In this document: in pieces, positions 32,823 through 42,449 of the stretch
Numbering within the stretch: the stretch's first letter is position 1
Layout: each line of letters starts with the position of its first letter
Notes under the pieces: model-generated
Databases searched by the model: none
Told to the model about the DNA's origin: nothing
The model's input: the letters and a program-made list of their open reading frames with translations, nothing else
Origin: Ottelia alismoides
Lineage: Eukaryota; Streptophyta; Magnoliopsida; Alismatales; Hydrocharitaceae
Assembly: GCA_037367405.1 (NCBI GenBank)
Contig: JAZKJV010011400.1
Coordinates: 5,826,501-5,890,500 of the forward strand
Length of the DNA stretch: 64,000 bases
Reading direction: 5' to 3'
Made by a program: the position numbers and the translations under genes

Positions 32823-33569
32823 CTAGATGTACCGCGAGCCGCGAGTCAAAGGTCTCTCTCCCTCTAATTGTATCTCGCCTCGGGCCCATTGTTCAGCCGT
32901 ATCGCACAAGTGATTGAGCGTATTCTCGATCCACAAGCGATGGGCCTCGATATCATCGCGTTCCAGGTCGGCGGGAATCTGCAGGCGCGGACTGGTGAGA
33001 ATCCTGGTTCGGCAAAAGGGCTTGGGAATGGCAAAATGATCCCAAGCGCGACGATAACGCCAGGGCCGATCGTAGCCCACACCCAGACAAATCAGCGGAA
33101 TCTGCAAACGCGAAGAGAGATAAATGCAGCCCGCGGCCAGCTTGCGCCGCGGCCCGCGCGGCCCATCGGGCGTGATGGCCAGGCTGCGCCCTCGCCCTTG
33201 TTCCAACAGCGATTTCAAGGCCGCCGTACCGCCTCGATACGAAGAACCTCGCACTGTTTCCAGTCCCGCGAAGTGCGCTGCCTGTGTCAGCAGTTCCGCA
33301 TCCTGATGCTGGCTGAGCAGCACTGCGAACTGACAATTGGCTCGCAGATATAGCGGTATCGGAATGTACTCATGCCACAATACGTAAATGGCCGGGCCAC
33401 CGTAATCAGGCAAGGTGGGATCGACGCCGGGTCCATAAAAAGCGCAGCGGTAGTTCAGTGTCGACATCCAAGCGTTCACTAGCCGGATGAGCAACATACC
33501 GCCGCCACGCCATATCAGTCTCTGTGGCGGATGATCGCGCAGATACTGTCTCAGGCGGTTCAAGGCCAC
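32823..33569 (-). CDS. Lysophospholipid acyltransferase-like protein (DUF374)
   Basis: A 248-residue protein with the DUF374 pattern: IYVLWHEYIPIPL (the H of the HxxxxD/E motif), VLLSQHQDAELL, RGSSYRGGTAALKSLLEQG, and ITPDGPRGPRRKLAAGCIYLS. These proteins belong to the LPLAT superfamily and are thought to acylate lipid A or phospholipids. The start overlaps the dapF end by ten bases, so the two are co-translated. It may contribute to the same envelope function as the mla genes upstream. Confidence 0.85.
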   Translation of the reverse strand: MALNRLRQYLRDHPPQRLIWRGGGMLLIRLVNAWMSTLNYRCAFYGPGVDPTLPDYGGPAIYVLWHEYIPIPLYLRANCQFAVLLSQHQDAELLTQAAHFAGLETVRGSSYRGGTAALKSLLEQGRGRSLAITPDGPRGPRRKLAAGCIYLSSRLQIPLICLGVGYDRPWRYRRAWDHFAIPKPFCRTRILTSPRLQIPADLERDDIEAHRLWIENTLNHLCDTAEQWARGEIQLEGERPLTRGSRYI

Positions 33570-34393
33570 TCGCCGGTAAAGATCTCGACGGCTCCACCGG
33601 TCATCATGACGCGACCGGTTTGTTCATCCCAATCCAGACGCAAGTCACCACCCAGCAGATGATTCAGGATGGAACGCTGCGTCCGCCCGGTCAGCACGCC
33701 CGCGACACAAACCGCGCTGGCCCCGGTACCACAAGCCCAGGTCTCCCCCGAGCCTCGCTCCCAGGTGCGCTGTTTGACTTCGGTGGGGGAAATGACTTCG
33801 ACAAATTCCACGTTCGTGCGCTGTGGAAAACGCGGATCGGTTTCAATCTTCGGTCCCAGTCCCAGGACCAATTCGTCGCTGGCCTGTGGCACGAAGATGA
33901 CGCAGTGAGGATTGCCCATCGACACACAGGTCACGCGCAGCTCGCGGCCAGCGAAGCTGACGGGCAGATCGATAACCGGCTGGCTATCGAGCGTCGTGGG
34001 CACCAGTTCGGGTTTGGTTTGCGGCTGGCCCATATCGACCGTGATCAGTTGGGCTTTGCCACCCTCGATTTGCAAGTGCAAGTGACGCAGGCCAGCGCCC
34101 GTTTCGATGGTTAGCTTTTCGCGCTGACAGATGCCATGATCGTAAACAAACTTGGCCACACAGCGGATGCCGTTGCCACACATGTTCGACTCGCTGCCAT
34201 CAGCATTGAACATCCGCATGCGGGCATCGGCAATCTTGGAGGGCTCGATCAGGATCAGACCGTCGGCCCCGACGCCGAAGCGACGATGGGAGATATCAAT
34301 GGCCACCTTGTCGGGCTGGGCCGGACCAGGCTGTGCAAAGCAATCGACATACACATAGTCGTTGCCCGCGCCGTGCATCTTGGTGAATTGCAT
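33560..34393 (-). CDS. dapF: Diaminopimelate epimerase
   Basis: A 277-residue DapF. It opens MQFTKMHGAGNDYVYVD, the family N-terminus. The first catalytic Cys is in ADGSESNMCGNGIRC near residues 70-84, and the second in ETWACGTGASAVCVAG near residue 220. It converts LL- to meso-diaminopimelate for lysine and peptidoglycan synthesis, which agrees with a peptidoglycan-containing planctomycete. It lies 63 nt after mlaD and overlaps the DUF374 gene. Confidence 0.96.
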   Translation of the reverse strand: MQFTKMHGAGNDYVYVDCFAQPGPAQPDKVAIDISHRRFGVGADGLILIEPSKIADARMRMFNADGSESNMCGNGIRCVAKFVYDHGICQREKLTIETGAGLRHLHLQIEGGKAQLITVDMGQPQTKPELVPTTLDSQPVIDLPVSFAGRELRVTCVSMGNPHCVIFVPQASDELVLGLGPKIETDPRFPQRTNVEFVEVISPTEVKQRTWERGSGETWACGTGASAVCVAGVLTGRTQRSILNHLLGGDLRLDWDEQTGRVMMTGGAVEIFTGEWP

Positions 34394-34456
34394 TTGAACT
34401 CAGCGGTGTAGTGCTTGCGAAGTAACGTTTGACCAGGGAAAATCCTACCGCAAAGG

Positions 34457-35638
34457 TCACTTTGTTCCCAGCCCTATCGAGCGTCCCTGGATGGCCCCGG
34501 CCACGCCCAGTTGCCGCGGATCGCGAGCGATTTTATCCGAGAAAATTCGGACATCGTCGACAACCGGCTGCAACCGGCGGGTCAACTGCTCCACGTTTTC
34601 CAGCGTGGTCTTCAGGGTGTAGTACATCTCGTCATCGTTGATCAAGCGATTGAGAGTTCCCTGGCCGCTGTTGAGCCGCATGGAGATGGTGCGGAGATCG
34701 GAGAGCAGCCCATCCAGGTTGTTCAGCGTGCGCATCGCATCGCCCACGATCCGTTCGCCATTGGCCCCCAGAGGCTCGGTAAAGGCAGCCACGTTCTCCA
34801 TGGCTTCTTCGGCCGCTCTGCCAACACCTTCAAAGGAGGCGATCGTCCGCTTGGTTTCATCCAGCACGCCTTGAGCCGAATCGAGCAACTGCGGCAAGCG
34901 CTGGGCAGAGCCGCGCAGTGTATCTCGCAGCTCCTGATCGCCGAAGACTCCTTCGATCGCATCCAACGTCTGATTGAAGTTGTCGATCGTCTGCTCGGTC
35001 TTTTGTACAATCTGACGCAGTTGGCCCGAATCGCCATTGATCAGCGAACGCAAATCCCTGGCCAGCAAACCAACTTGATTGCCCGCCTGTTCGACCGCCA
35101 CAAACGTGGGCGTGAACTTCTCTTGCAAGGTGACGAACGACTCAAACGGATCGGGAGCCACTGTACCACCGCGAACAAAGTCACCATCCTTCAAATAGGC
35201 GGCGGCGATCTCTTTCTCTACTTCGCTCAGTTGTCCATCGGCTGGAATCGTATCGCGTCCATCAAAACGCGTTAGCAAACTGGCCTGAGTCGGTGGAACA
35301 AATTCAATCACTGCGTTGCCCGTGATCAATGAACCAGTGGCCACGCGACATTGCTCAGCCCCGCGAATCTGGAAACCGGCATCCAGTTCCAACACCAGAT
35401 CCACACCTTGATCGTCTGGCAATAGTTTGACCAGCTTGACGCGACCGATATCCACTCCGTTCTTGCGCACCGGAGTATCTGGGGCGACGCCAGGAGCGGC
35501 CGGAAAGTTGACGGTCACTCGATAACGGCTGGTGAGAAAGTTAGGCGCAGCTCCAAAGAACATGATCAGGATTACGCCGATCACGGCTGAGGCGACAACC
35601 AGGACGCCTACACCAAAACGATAACGCTGTTCGTCCAT
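34457..35638 (-). CDS. mlaD: MlaD-family (MCE domain) lipid-transport protein
   Basis: A 393-residue protein. A single N-terminal membrane anchor (GVGVLVVASAVIGVILIMFF) is followed by an MCE domain (RYRVTVNFPAAPGVAPDTPVRKNGVDIGRV) at about residues 38-115 and a long helical C-terminal region (150-385), longer than in E. coli MlaD and suited to a tube-like periplasmic bridge. With the ATPase and permease genes directly upstream, it makes an Mla-type phospholipid transporter between the inner and outer membranes. The gap to mlaF is only 12 nt. Confidence 0.9.
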   Translation of the reverse strand: MDEQRYRFGVGVLVVASAVIGVILIMFFGAAPNFLTSRYRVTVNFPAAPGVAPDTPVRKNGVDIGRVKLVKLLPDDQGVDLVLELDAGFQIRGAEQCRVATGSLITGNAVIEFVPPTQASLLTRFDGRDTIPADGQLSEVEKEIAAAYLKDGDFVRGGTVAPDPFESFVTLQEKFTPTFVAVEQAGNQVGLLARDLRSLINGDSGQLRQIVQKTEQTIDNFNQTLDAIEGVFGDQELRDTLRGSAQRLPQLLDSAQGVLDETKRTIASFEGVGRAAEEAMENVAAFTEPLGANGERIVGDAMRTLNNLDGLLSDLRTISMRLNSGQGTLNRLINDDEMYYTLKTTLENVEQLTRRLQPVVDDVRIFSDKIARDPRQLGVAGAIQGRSIGLGTK

Positions 35639-35650
35639 GAGCAGGCTTCT

Positions 35651-36559
35651 CTATGTTAGGGCGTCTACCATCGGGGTTTCATCAAATTGATTCTGGGTAG
35701 CCTGACGCAATTCCATCAGACGCTCGCCAGCTTCGCCTTTGACGAACTGCCGAACTCGTTTATCCGGCGCGCGATCGATCTGACTGGGCGGACCATCGTA
35801 GACAATCTGGCTTTCGCCCGAACGGATGCGGGCAAAAGGATAGAACATGATGATCCGGTCAGCGACTTTGCGAGCCGAATGCATATCGTGCGTCACCACA
35901 ATGCTGGTCACCGGCTGACGCTGGCGCGTGCGCATGATCAGTTCATTGATGACATCGCTCATAATTGGATCCAAACCTGTGGTCGGTTCGTCATAGAGCA
36001 TCAGTTCCGGTTGCAGAATCAAGGCTCGAGCCAGGCCGACGCGTTTCCGCATACCCCCGGATAACTGAGCCGGTCGTTTGGCCAGTACATTGTCGGGCAA
36101 ACCAACTTCGGCCAACCGCTCGAGCACCATCTGTTCAGCTCGACGACCGCCGAAGAGGCCTTGTTGTTGCAGCGGAAAGGCCACGTTCTGACCGATCGTC
36201 ATGCTGTCAAAAAGGGCAGCGTTCTGAAAGACAAAGCCGAACTTGCGCCGCAGCTTGGTCATCTCCACATCGGACAGTTGCGTCAGATCTTCGCCGTCGT
36301 AGAGCACTTGTCCACTGGTCGGTTTCGCCAGGCCGACAACGATCTTCAGCAGCATGGTCTTGCCACAACCGCTCTCGCCGATCACCGCCAGGGTTTGTCC
36401 CCTGGGAATCGACAGGTTGATTTTGTTCAGAATGGTTTGCTTGCCAAAGCGCACTGTCACATCGCGCAGTTCGACCAGTGGCTGCGCGGAGGTGGCGGTG
36501 GATAGCGGCTGGCCATCCGGTGCGGTCAGATCGTTGAGAGCGAGGTCTTTGGCATTCAT
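35651..36559 (-). CDS. mlaF: Mla-type ABC transporter ATP-binding protein
   Basis: A 302-residue ATPase: Walker A GESGCGKTM near residues 57-65, Q-loop GFVFQNAALFDSMT, signature LSGGMRKRVGLARAL, Walker B ELMLYDEPTTGLDP, and the switch His in VVTHDM. The FQNAALFDSMT and LSGGMRKR forms are typical of MlaF/Ttg2A. It lies 15 nt after mlaE and 12 nt before mlaD. The N-terminal 25 residues are an extra tail. Confidence 0.93.
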   Translation of the reverse strand: MNAKDLALNDLTAPDGQPLSTATSAQPLVELRDVTVRFGKQTILNKINLSIPRGQTLAVIGESGCGKTMLLKIVVGLAKPTSGQVLYDGEDLTQLSDVEMTKLRRKFGFVFQNAALFDSMTIGQNVAFPLQQQGLFGGRRAEQMVLERLAEVGLPDNVLAKRPAQLSGGMRKRVGLARALILQPELMLYDEPTTGLDPIMSDVINELIMRTRQRQPVTSIVVTHDMHSARKVADRIIMFYPFARIRSGESQIVYDGPPSQIDRAPDKRVRQFVKGEAGERLMELRQATQNQFDETPMVDALT

Positions 36560-36574
36560 GATTGAGTTGCCACC

Positions 36575-37426
36575 TTAGAACAAGCCTGGACTGCGTGGCC
36601 AGATTCGCGTGTAGATACCATTGAGGAAGATGTTCAGCACCAGGTCCAGGGCCAGGATCAACACAAAACTGAATACGAAAGCGGCAGTGGCAGCGCGTCC
36701 CACGCCTTCGGCCCCCGCCTGACAATGAAAGCCACGATAGCAACTGACAATCGCAATGGTGCCTCCAAAGAAAAAGCTCTTGAAGATACCGGTGAAGAAG
36801 TCCCAACTACCTACGAACTTACGCGAGTTGCTCAGGTATTGATAGTGATCGATATCCAAGACGATGACGCTATAAAAGTATCCACCGACGATTCCCATGA
36901 AGTCGGCCATGATCGTCAGCGCTGGGATCAGCAAGATGCAAGCCAGAAAGCGAGGCACGACCAGGTAATGAATTGGATTGGCGCCCATGCTGATCAGCGC
37001 ATCGATCTGTTCCGTAACTCGCATGGTCCCCAGCACAGCGGCCATCGCGCTACCGACTCGACCAGCGAGCATCGTAGCGGCCAGCACCGGTCCCAGTTCG
37101 CGGACCAAGGAGCTGTTGATGACCGCGCCCAGCTTGCTTTCTAGACCGATCTCATTGAACTGGGCATAGCCTTGAACGGCTAGCACCATGCCGATGAAGG
37201 TCCCGGTCAAGGCGACCACTGGCAGGCTGAGCACTCCTACGTGGTAGAAGTTGGGCAGGATAGTGCCGCGGCGCGGCCGGGCGGTGAACAGCCAGACGAA
37301 CATCTTCCAGGCAAAGATCGCCATATCGCCGACCGTGGTGATGGCATCAATCGCCACGCCACCCCAGTCGCTGACCCAACCGGAAAGCAGTGAAGGATTC
37401 TTCGTCCGAGCCAACTCGGTCGACAC
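36575..37426 (-). CDS. mlaE: Mla-type ABC transporter permease
   Basis: A 283-residue MlaE-family permease with a GTG start at 37426. Five or so membrane segments are visible. The conserved stretches are LTGTFIGMVLAVQGYAQF, LVRELGPVLAATMLAGRVGSAMAA, EQIDALISMGANPIHYLVVPR and the C-terminal CYRGF...GAEGVGRAATAAFV. It is the first gene of the minus-strand run mlaE-mlaF-mlaD-dapF-DUF374-xseA-lutB. A promoter should lie in 37427-37560, where no clear box was identified. Confidence 0.93.
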   Translation of the reverse strand: MSTELARTKNPSLLSGWVSDWGGVAIDAITTVGDMAIFAWKMFVWLFTARPRRGTILPNFYHVGVLSLPVVALTGTFIGMVLAVQGYAQFNEIGLESKLGAVINSSLVRELGPVLAATMLAGRVGSAMAAVLGTMRVTEQIDALISMGANPIHYLVVPRFLACILLIPALTIMADFMGIVGGYFYSVIVLDIDHYQYLSNSRKFVGSWDFFTGIFKSFFFGGTIAIVSCYRGFHCQAGAEGVGRAATAAFVFSFVLILALDLVLNIFLNGIYTRIWPRSPGLF

Positions 37427-37645
37427 AGTAAGTCACCTGATTTTGCAAAGTATAAAACGGCGGCCGCCTGGTAAACTTTATCGGTTACGCAGACTGTACG
37501 GCTGGACTGAATTTGCCGAAAGTACGATTTGGGTGGAATTTCTAACCAACTTTCGGACTTGACATTTCTCTGGAATAAGTAGACAACAGGCTTATTCACC
37601 ACCATTGGGTGGTACATCCAGTTGTAAGTCTTGGAGAAGTCGACC

Positions 37646-37960
37646 GTGCCCAATCCGACCGTAACTAGTATGGAGTTATCCACAGGCGAGACTGTCCCCC
37701 TGTCGCTGAGCGTTCAGTCTGGAACTCCCATCCAAATTGTGCTTCGTGGTAGCAACCTACAGACCGTGAATCAAGTGACGCTTGATTCCGGACCAGAAAT
37801 CCAATGGTTCGTAACCGGCGTGTCGGCCAGCGCCAACACCGTTTATATCACCGCCTACGCAACCGGTAGCCCAGGCGAAGGATTCATATCTGTTGCAACA
37901 CGCGGTTGGGATCTCGCGGACTACGAAGGTGCCTACTTCGAACTCCCATTGATTGACTGA
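37646..37960 (+). CDS. Small hypothetical protein, IPT/TIG-like beta-sandwich
   Basis: A 104-residue protein. The GTG at 37646 is preferred to the TTG at 37631, because GGAGAAG lies six bases before the GTG. The sequence (VPLSLSVQSGTPIQIVLRGSNLQTVNQVTLDSG...NTVYITAYATGSPGEGFISVATRGW, read in parts) resembles a single IPT/TIG immunoglobulin-like domain. There is no signal peptide, membrane segment or catalytic motif. It lies alone between the divergent mlaE run and the kinase gene. Confidence 0.6.
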   Translation: MPNPTVTSMELSTGETVPLSLSVQSGTPIQIVLRGSNLQTVNQVTLDSGPEIQWFVTGVSASANTVYITAYATGSPGEGFISVATRGWDLADYEGAYFELPLID

Positions 37961-38024
37961 GCTCGTACCGGACGAATAAGGTAAACCGCGAAAGCAGAAC
38001 GATCTGGATCTGCTTTCGCACTGA

Positions 38025-40712
38025 TCAATTGCTTGGCGACCACCGGAGTGCAGTGACTCTGAACTCATGCAATTCTTGGCCGAGTACATCGCCTTCCAGC
38101 CTAGCTGCTTCAACTAGCAGTTGATGACCTTCTAATGCGATGTCTGGTGAAACAGCGCCTGCTTCTAAATTGCTTTGAAGTTCTTGGGTTCCCAGGAATG
38201 AAAGCAAGCGCTTGGCTAACAGTAGATGGCCCATTGCAAGTTCCGTTCTTGCAAGTTCCAGTCTTACTTGCATTGCTAATTCGGTCGATCGATACTCACT
38301 GTTGGCAACCTCAGCAAGGAGTGCTCTGAGTGACTGGACGTTCGATGAAGTCTTACCAGGCATGTAATTGTCAAGCTTACAGATCAACCAACGCATTTGG
38401 AATTCATGCAGCTTGAGATTGACTAACTCGGGATTCTGCTTGCGTAACCTCAGCGATGCACTGAGAGAATGGTGTGCTCTTTCCAGTGCCTGACTAGTGC
38501 AATGGAGTTGTGCGGCGATCGAGGCTTCCAACCCTTCACTCAAGCAGGCTAATTCACGAACATGTCTCTGGACATCGACGATTCGATCATCGAACAGGTT
38601 TGTAGCTAGATCGATACACGACAAAATCGTGGTTGCCCGACTCGCATGCTCCAGCGCCCCAACAGGTTCACGTTGTCGCAACCACTTTGCCTGCAGGATG
38701 CATGCGCGACTGTATCCGATTTGCGTGTTGGTAGCCGTCGGTTGGTTCTCGTAGTGAACTCGGGCGGCGTAAGTGACTTGTGCAATCTGTTCTTGGGTTC
38801 GGATTGAGTTCGGCTCAGTTGATAGCAGAAACTCAGCCAAGTCGATCATCATATAAAGCTGATTAAATCGCACATACCCGCTATCGGTGTCTTTGACAGG
38901 TTCCTTCAAATCTCTCAATATTGCGAGTGCCTCAGTAAAGTCTTGCCATGTTTTATCGAGGTTTCCTTGAGCAAACTCCAGACGTGCCCGTTCTCCTAAG
39001 GCTAGGGCCCAGTCGACGTTACTGGTAACGTCGTACGGAACGTCCGCGGCTCGTTTGGCCAGTAGTGGCAATGTCTTGTTCAAGAATTCCAATCGGCCGG
39101 ATTCTGTTCCACGAATTTGCTCAACGCGGCTGTTGTAGCCCAGTATGAGCCACTTGGAGATTACGTCGCGTGATTCTTCGGCTAGTTGCTCGGCTCGCTG
39201 TTGAGCCTGGCTGGCCAGGTCGGCTTGCTTGATGGCTTGGGAGCGTTCCCAGGCGACAAAGGCGGTGCCGACGATCATGCCAAGCAGGCTGGTTACCATC
39301 AGCACCATCAGAGCGGCCACCAGCACGCGGCGAGCTCGCAACCAGCGGCCCCATAGTTTGGTCAGCGGCTCCTGGTAACAGCCGACTGGTTCGTCAGCCA
39401 GCCAGCGCTCCAACTCGGCTGCCACTTCACCGGTATGTGCGAAACGCTCGCTGCGTTCAATTGCCATCGCCTTCAAGCAGATGGCTTCCAAGTCTGGTGG
39501 GATGCGAGGATCGATGGTCCGCGGCCTGGTCAGTTGGCCCCTCTTGAGCTGTTCAAAAATCTCGTCGCGCGACAAGCCACTATACGGGGCTTTGCCGGTC
39601 AACAAGTGATACAGCGTAGCGCCAACCGAATAGACATCGCTGCGCACATTGACCAGTTCCATTTCTCCCTTGGCTTGTTCGGGGCTCATGTAGTGGGGCG
39701 TCCCCATGACCGAACCGGTTTCGCTTTCGAGGTCATCGTCGACTCGATGTCTGCCATGATCGGATTGCAGATCCACCATCGATAGCGGCTTGGACTGCTG
39801 GCGCGTCTTGGCCAGGCCCCAGTCGAGCACGATCGTTTCGCCGTACTCGCCCAGCATGATGTTCGAGGGTTTGATATCGCGATGCAGGATGCCCCGCGAG
39901 TGCGCAAAACGCAGCGTGTTGCAAACGCTGACAATCGAACCGAGCAATTGCCGCAGTTCCAGCGTTCGTTCTGGACTGGACTGAGGAAAAGGATAGCGAC
40001 TGTGAAACGCTTTGATTCCATCGCGCAAGGTCTGACCTTCGATCAGCCGCATCACATAAAACGGGCGGCCATCTTCGAAGTAGCCGAGTGCATAAACTGG
40101 CGGAATACCCGGATGGTCCAGTTGCCCGGTCAGGCGTGCCTCTAGCAAGAAGCGTTGGAACTCTTCGGCGCTGGTATCGCTGCCTGGCAACATCTCCTTG
40201 ATCGCCACTTCGCGATCCAGTTCGATATCGTGAGCGATCGACACCACGCCCAAGCCGCCCATGGCATAAGGCCGCAGAACTCGGAAGCGTTCGTGCGATA
40301 CGTTCAACACCGACAGCGGAATTCGGCGATTACGCTCGCCGGCTGAGCCATCCTCGCGCAGAGTTCTCAGCATGGACCTGGCCAGCTCTTCGGGGCTACC
40401 GGCCGGGCGAGGTTTTTTGTCAACGACATCGCCGGAAGTAGGCTGGGCTGCTGGAAGCGGTTGAAACAACCGCAGCGACTCTTCGACGACTGCAGCCCCT
40501 TGTTGCAAGTGACGCTCGACCAGCCCGGCCAAGGTTCGACGATCTTCTTCCGAGAGATAGCGATGCGTGACCAGGACTTGTGCGAGCGCCTGCGAGGTAT
40601 CTTGCAGCCAAAACTGCAATGCCTGGCAGAGTTGCTCGCGCGACAGTAGCCCCAGTTGCAGCGCGTAAGTGGCCAGCACCAGGCCAGAATCGGGAGAGTT
40701 GGATTGTACCAT
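38025..40712 (-). CDS. Serine/threonine protein kinase with membrane anchor and helical sensor region
   Basis: An 895-residue Hanks-type kinase. Residues 10-75 form a small helical domain common in planctomycete kinases. The kinase domain runs about 143-440: glycine loop YAMGGLGVV, K172 in AIKEM, E191, HRDIKPSN at 277-284 and DWG at 297-299 in place of DFG, then GTPHYMSPEQAKGE. A membrane segment follows near 465-490 (LVAALMVLMVTSLLGMIVGTAFVAW), then about 390 residues of TPR-like helices outside. It probably senses an envelope signal. The DWG form is frequent in this group and does not imply loss of activity. Confidence 0.92.
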   Translation of the reverse strand: MVQSNSPDSGLVLATYALQLGLLSREQLCQALQFWLQDTSQALAQVLVTHRYLSEEDRRTLAGLVERHLQQGAAVVEESLRLFQPLPAAQPTSGDVVDKKPRPAGSPEELARSMLRTLREDGSAGERNRRIPLSVLNVSHERFRVLRPYAMGGLGVVSIAHDIELDREVAIKEMLPGSDTSAEEFQRFLLEARLTGQLDHPGIPPVYALGYFEDGRPFYVMRLIEGQTLRDGIKAFHSRYPFPQSSPERTLELRQLLGSIVSVCNTLRFAHSRGILHRDIKPSNIMLGEYGETIVLDWGLAKTRQQSKPLSMVDLQSDHGRHRVDDDLESETGSVMGTPHYMSPEQAKGEMELVNVRSDVYSVGATLYHLLTGKAPYSGLSRDEIFEQLKRGQLTRPRTIDPRIPPDLEAICLKAMAIERSERFAHTGEVAAELERWLADEPVGCYQEPLTKLWGRWLRARRVLVAALMVLMVTSLLGMIVGTAFVAWERSQAIKQADLASQAQQRAEQLAEESRDVISKWLILGYNSRVEQIRGTESGRLEFLNKTLPLLAKRAADVPYDVTSNVDWALALGERARLEFAQGNLDKTWQDFTEALAILRDLKEPVKDTDSGYVRFNQLYMMIDLAEFLLSTEPNSIRTQEQIAQVTYAARVHYENQPTATNTQIGYSRACILQAKWLRQREPVGALEHASRATTILSCIDLATNLFDDRIVDVQRHVRELACLSEGLEASIAAQLHCTSQALERAHHSLSASLRLRKQNPELVNLKLHEFQMRWLICKLDNYMPGKTSSNVQSLRALLAEVANSEYRSTELAMQVRLELARTELAMGHLLLAKRLLSFLGTQELQSNLEAGAVSPDIALEGHQLLVEAARLEGDVLGQELHEFRVTALRWSPSN

Positions 40713-40821
40713 AGGGCTTTGTGCCGGTCATGACAGCCGAAACGCAGAGCTGGTCGAGCCGGTGGCAGGACGCACTCTGCGTTCACGGTTGGTTCAGAGC
40801 TCGAGACGTACGCGGCGTCTG

Positions 40822-42192
40822 TTAGAACTCGCGTTCGGTGATGATGCCCGGTTGTGGTACCGGATACTTGCCTTGATCATCAGCCTTCAGCGGGGCTTCG
40901 CTCTCCATGGTCAGTTTGTCCAGCTCGGGAGCAAACTCGTGTTCGCAGTTGAGCATATCATCGTAGGTGATAACCTGGCCGGTATGGCTAGCCATGCGGC
41001 CCATCGCCGTGACGATGCTCGCCTTGACGCCTCGTTCAACTTCGTTGTACGGCTTGTCTTCGCGAATCGCTGCGATCAGGTGATCCCATTCCAACTGATA
41101 CGGATTGGGTTCATCAGGTGGATATTGCCAGGCCAGGTTTTCCTTGCCACTCAACTTCTGGCCCTTGTAAATGCGGCACTTGGCCGGCGTATGCGAAGCC
41201 GTCGAAATGATGGCCGAGCCCTTAGTGCCGTGCGCATAGCTGGCAAACTCGTTGTGGCAACCCGGCATGGTGCGGCCGTTGAGCAGCATCTTGGTGCCAT
41301 CGCCGAAGGTGTATTCCACCGAGTAGGAGTCGAAGTTCTGATCGACGTAGTCTCCGCGGAAGTGACGACCGCCGGAACCTTTGGCTTCCACTGGCCAATC
41401 ATCTTTCATCCAGCAGCACTCATCGATGTTGTGAATCAAGAAGTCGCTAAAGCCGCCACCGCTGGCCCACAAGAAGCCGTGGAAGTTGCGGATCTGGTAA
41501 AGCAATTCCGATTCGCCTTCAGGCTTCTTGAGCACATCGGAGTTACCGGTCTTACCAGCCATGCGATAGGCTCGCAGCAACACGATATCGCCAATCTCGC
41601 CGGCCTTGATACGGTCATAGAGTTCTTGCCGCGCCACGCAGTGACGGCACATCAAACCCACGCCCACCTTGAGGTTCTTCTCTACCGACTTCTTGGCCAG
41701 TTCCAACATGCGTCGGCTACCTGGGCCATCGATCGTCACGGGTTTTTCCATGAAGACGTTCAAGCCCTTTTCGATTGCATAGGTGAAGTGCACCCAGCGA
41801 AACGCCGGTGGCGTTGCCAGGATCACCACATCGCCCGGCTTGAGCACGTCCATGGCTTTCTTGTAGCCATCGAAACCGATAAAGCGGCGATCTGGAGGTA
41901 CGTCCAGTTTTTCATTGGTGTCTTTGGTCAGTTGTTGCAGGCTGCTGTCCAGCTTGTTGGGAAACACATCCGCCATGGCCACGAGTTTCATCGGGCCATT
42001 GTTGACGCGCAGCGCATTGGTCGCTGCACCCGTTCCACGGCCACCGCAACCAATCAGGGCCACTTGAATCGTATTATCTTCCGCCGCGTGCACGCGTGGC
42101 GCACTGATCATCGTGGCAGCCGCAGCCAGCATGCCTGTCTCTTTCACGAACAGCCGACGAGACAGGTCAGCCTTCTCTGGAGGTTGGTTCAT
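40822..42192 (-). CDS. Tat-exported Gfo/Idh/MocA-family oxidoreductase
   Basis: A 456-residue protein. The ATG at 42192 is chosen; the frame stays open to 42483 through repeat sequence, which is not coding. The N-terminus SRRLFVKETGMLAAAATMISAPRVHA is a twin-arginine signal. The NAD(P)-binding motif is VALIGCGGRGTGAA near residues 43-56, followed by the EKPVTIDGPG segment with the conserved catalytic-site Lys. Planctomycetes carry many such secreted oxidoreductases acting on sugars or sugar derivatives; the substrate is unknown. Confidence 0.92.
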   Translation of the reverse strand: MNQPPEKADLSRRLFVKETGMLAAAATMISAPRVHAAEDNTIQVALIGCGGRGTGAATNALRVNNGPMKLVAMADVFPNKLDSSLQQLTKDTNEKLDVPPDRRFIGFDGYKKAMDVLKPGDVVILATPPAFRWVHFTYAIEKGLNVFMEKPVTIDGPGSRRMLELAKKSVEKNLKVGVGLMCRHCVARQELYDRIKAGEIGDIVLLRAYRMAGKTGNSDVLKKPEGESELLYQIRNFHGFLWASGGGFSDFLIHNIDECCWMKDDWPVEAKGSGGRHFRGDYVDQNFDSYSVEYTFGDGTKMLLNGRTMPGCHNEFASYAHGTKGSAIISTASHTPAKCRIYKGQKLSGKENLAWQYPPDEPNPYQLEWDHLIAAIREDKPYNEVERGVKASIVTAMGRMASHTGQVITYDDMLNCEHEFAPELDKLTMESEAPLKADDQGKYPVPQPGIITEREF

Positions 42193-42449
42193 TAAGCAGA
42201 GCCTTTCATAGGGCAGGAGGGAAGTGTTCTGGGGGGAGAAAGAAGAAGCATCGAATGCGTTATTGTCGTAAAACTGAAGCGACTTTGCAACGGTCGTAGA
42301 GCGGCTCTGCCACGTAGAGCGGCTCTCCCGAGCCGCTGGCAGCCAGTGTAAGCGGCTTGCTGTAACGCTGACCCAACGGCCAGACTGCTTTGGTTTTGAA
42401 GAGACTTTGGTTAGCGGGTGCCAGCGTCTGAGGACAGACGCTCGATTAG

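Noticed and set aside
40669..42195. 508-codon open frame on the plus strand
   Set aside because: It lies wholly opposite the Gfo/Idh/MocA gene and part of the kinase gene. Its composition is what an antisense frame of GC-rich coding sequence gives, and it has no recognisable domain.
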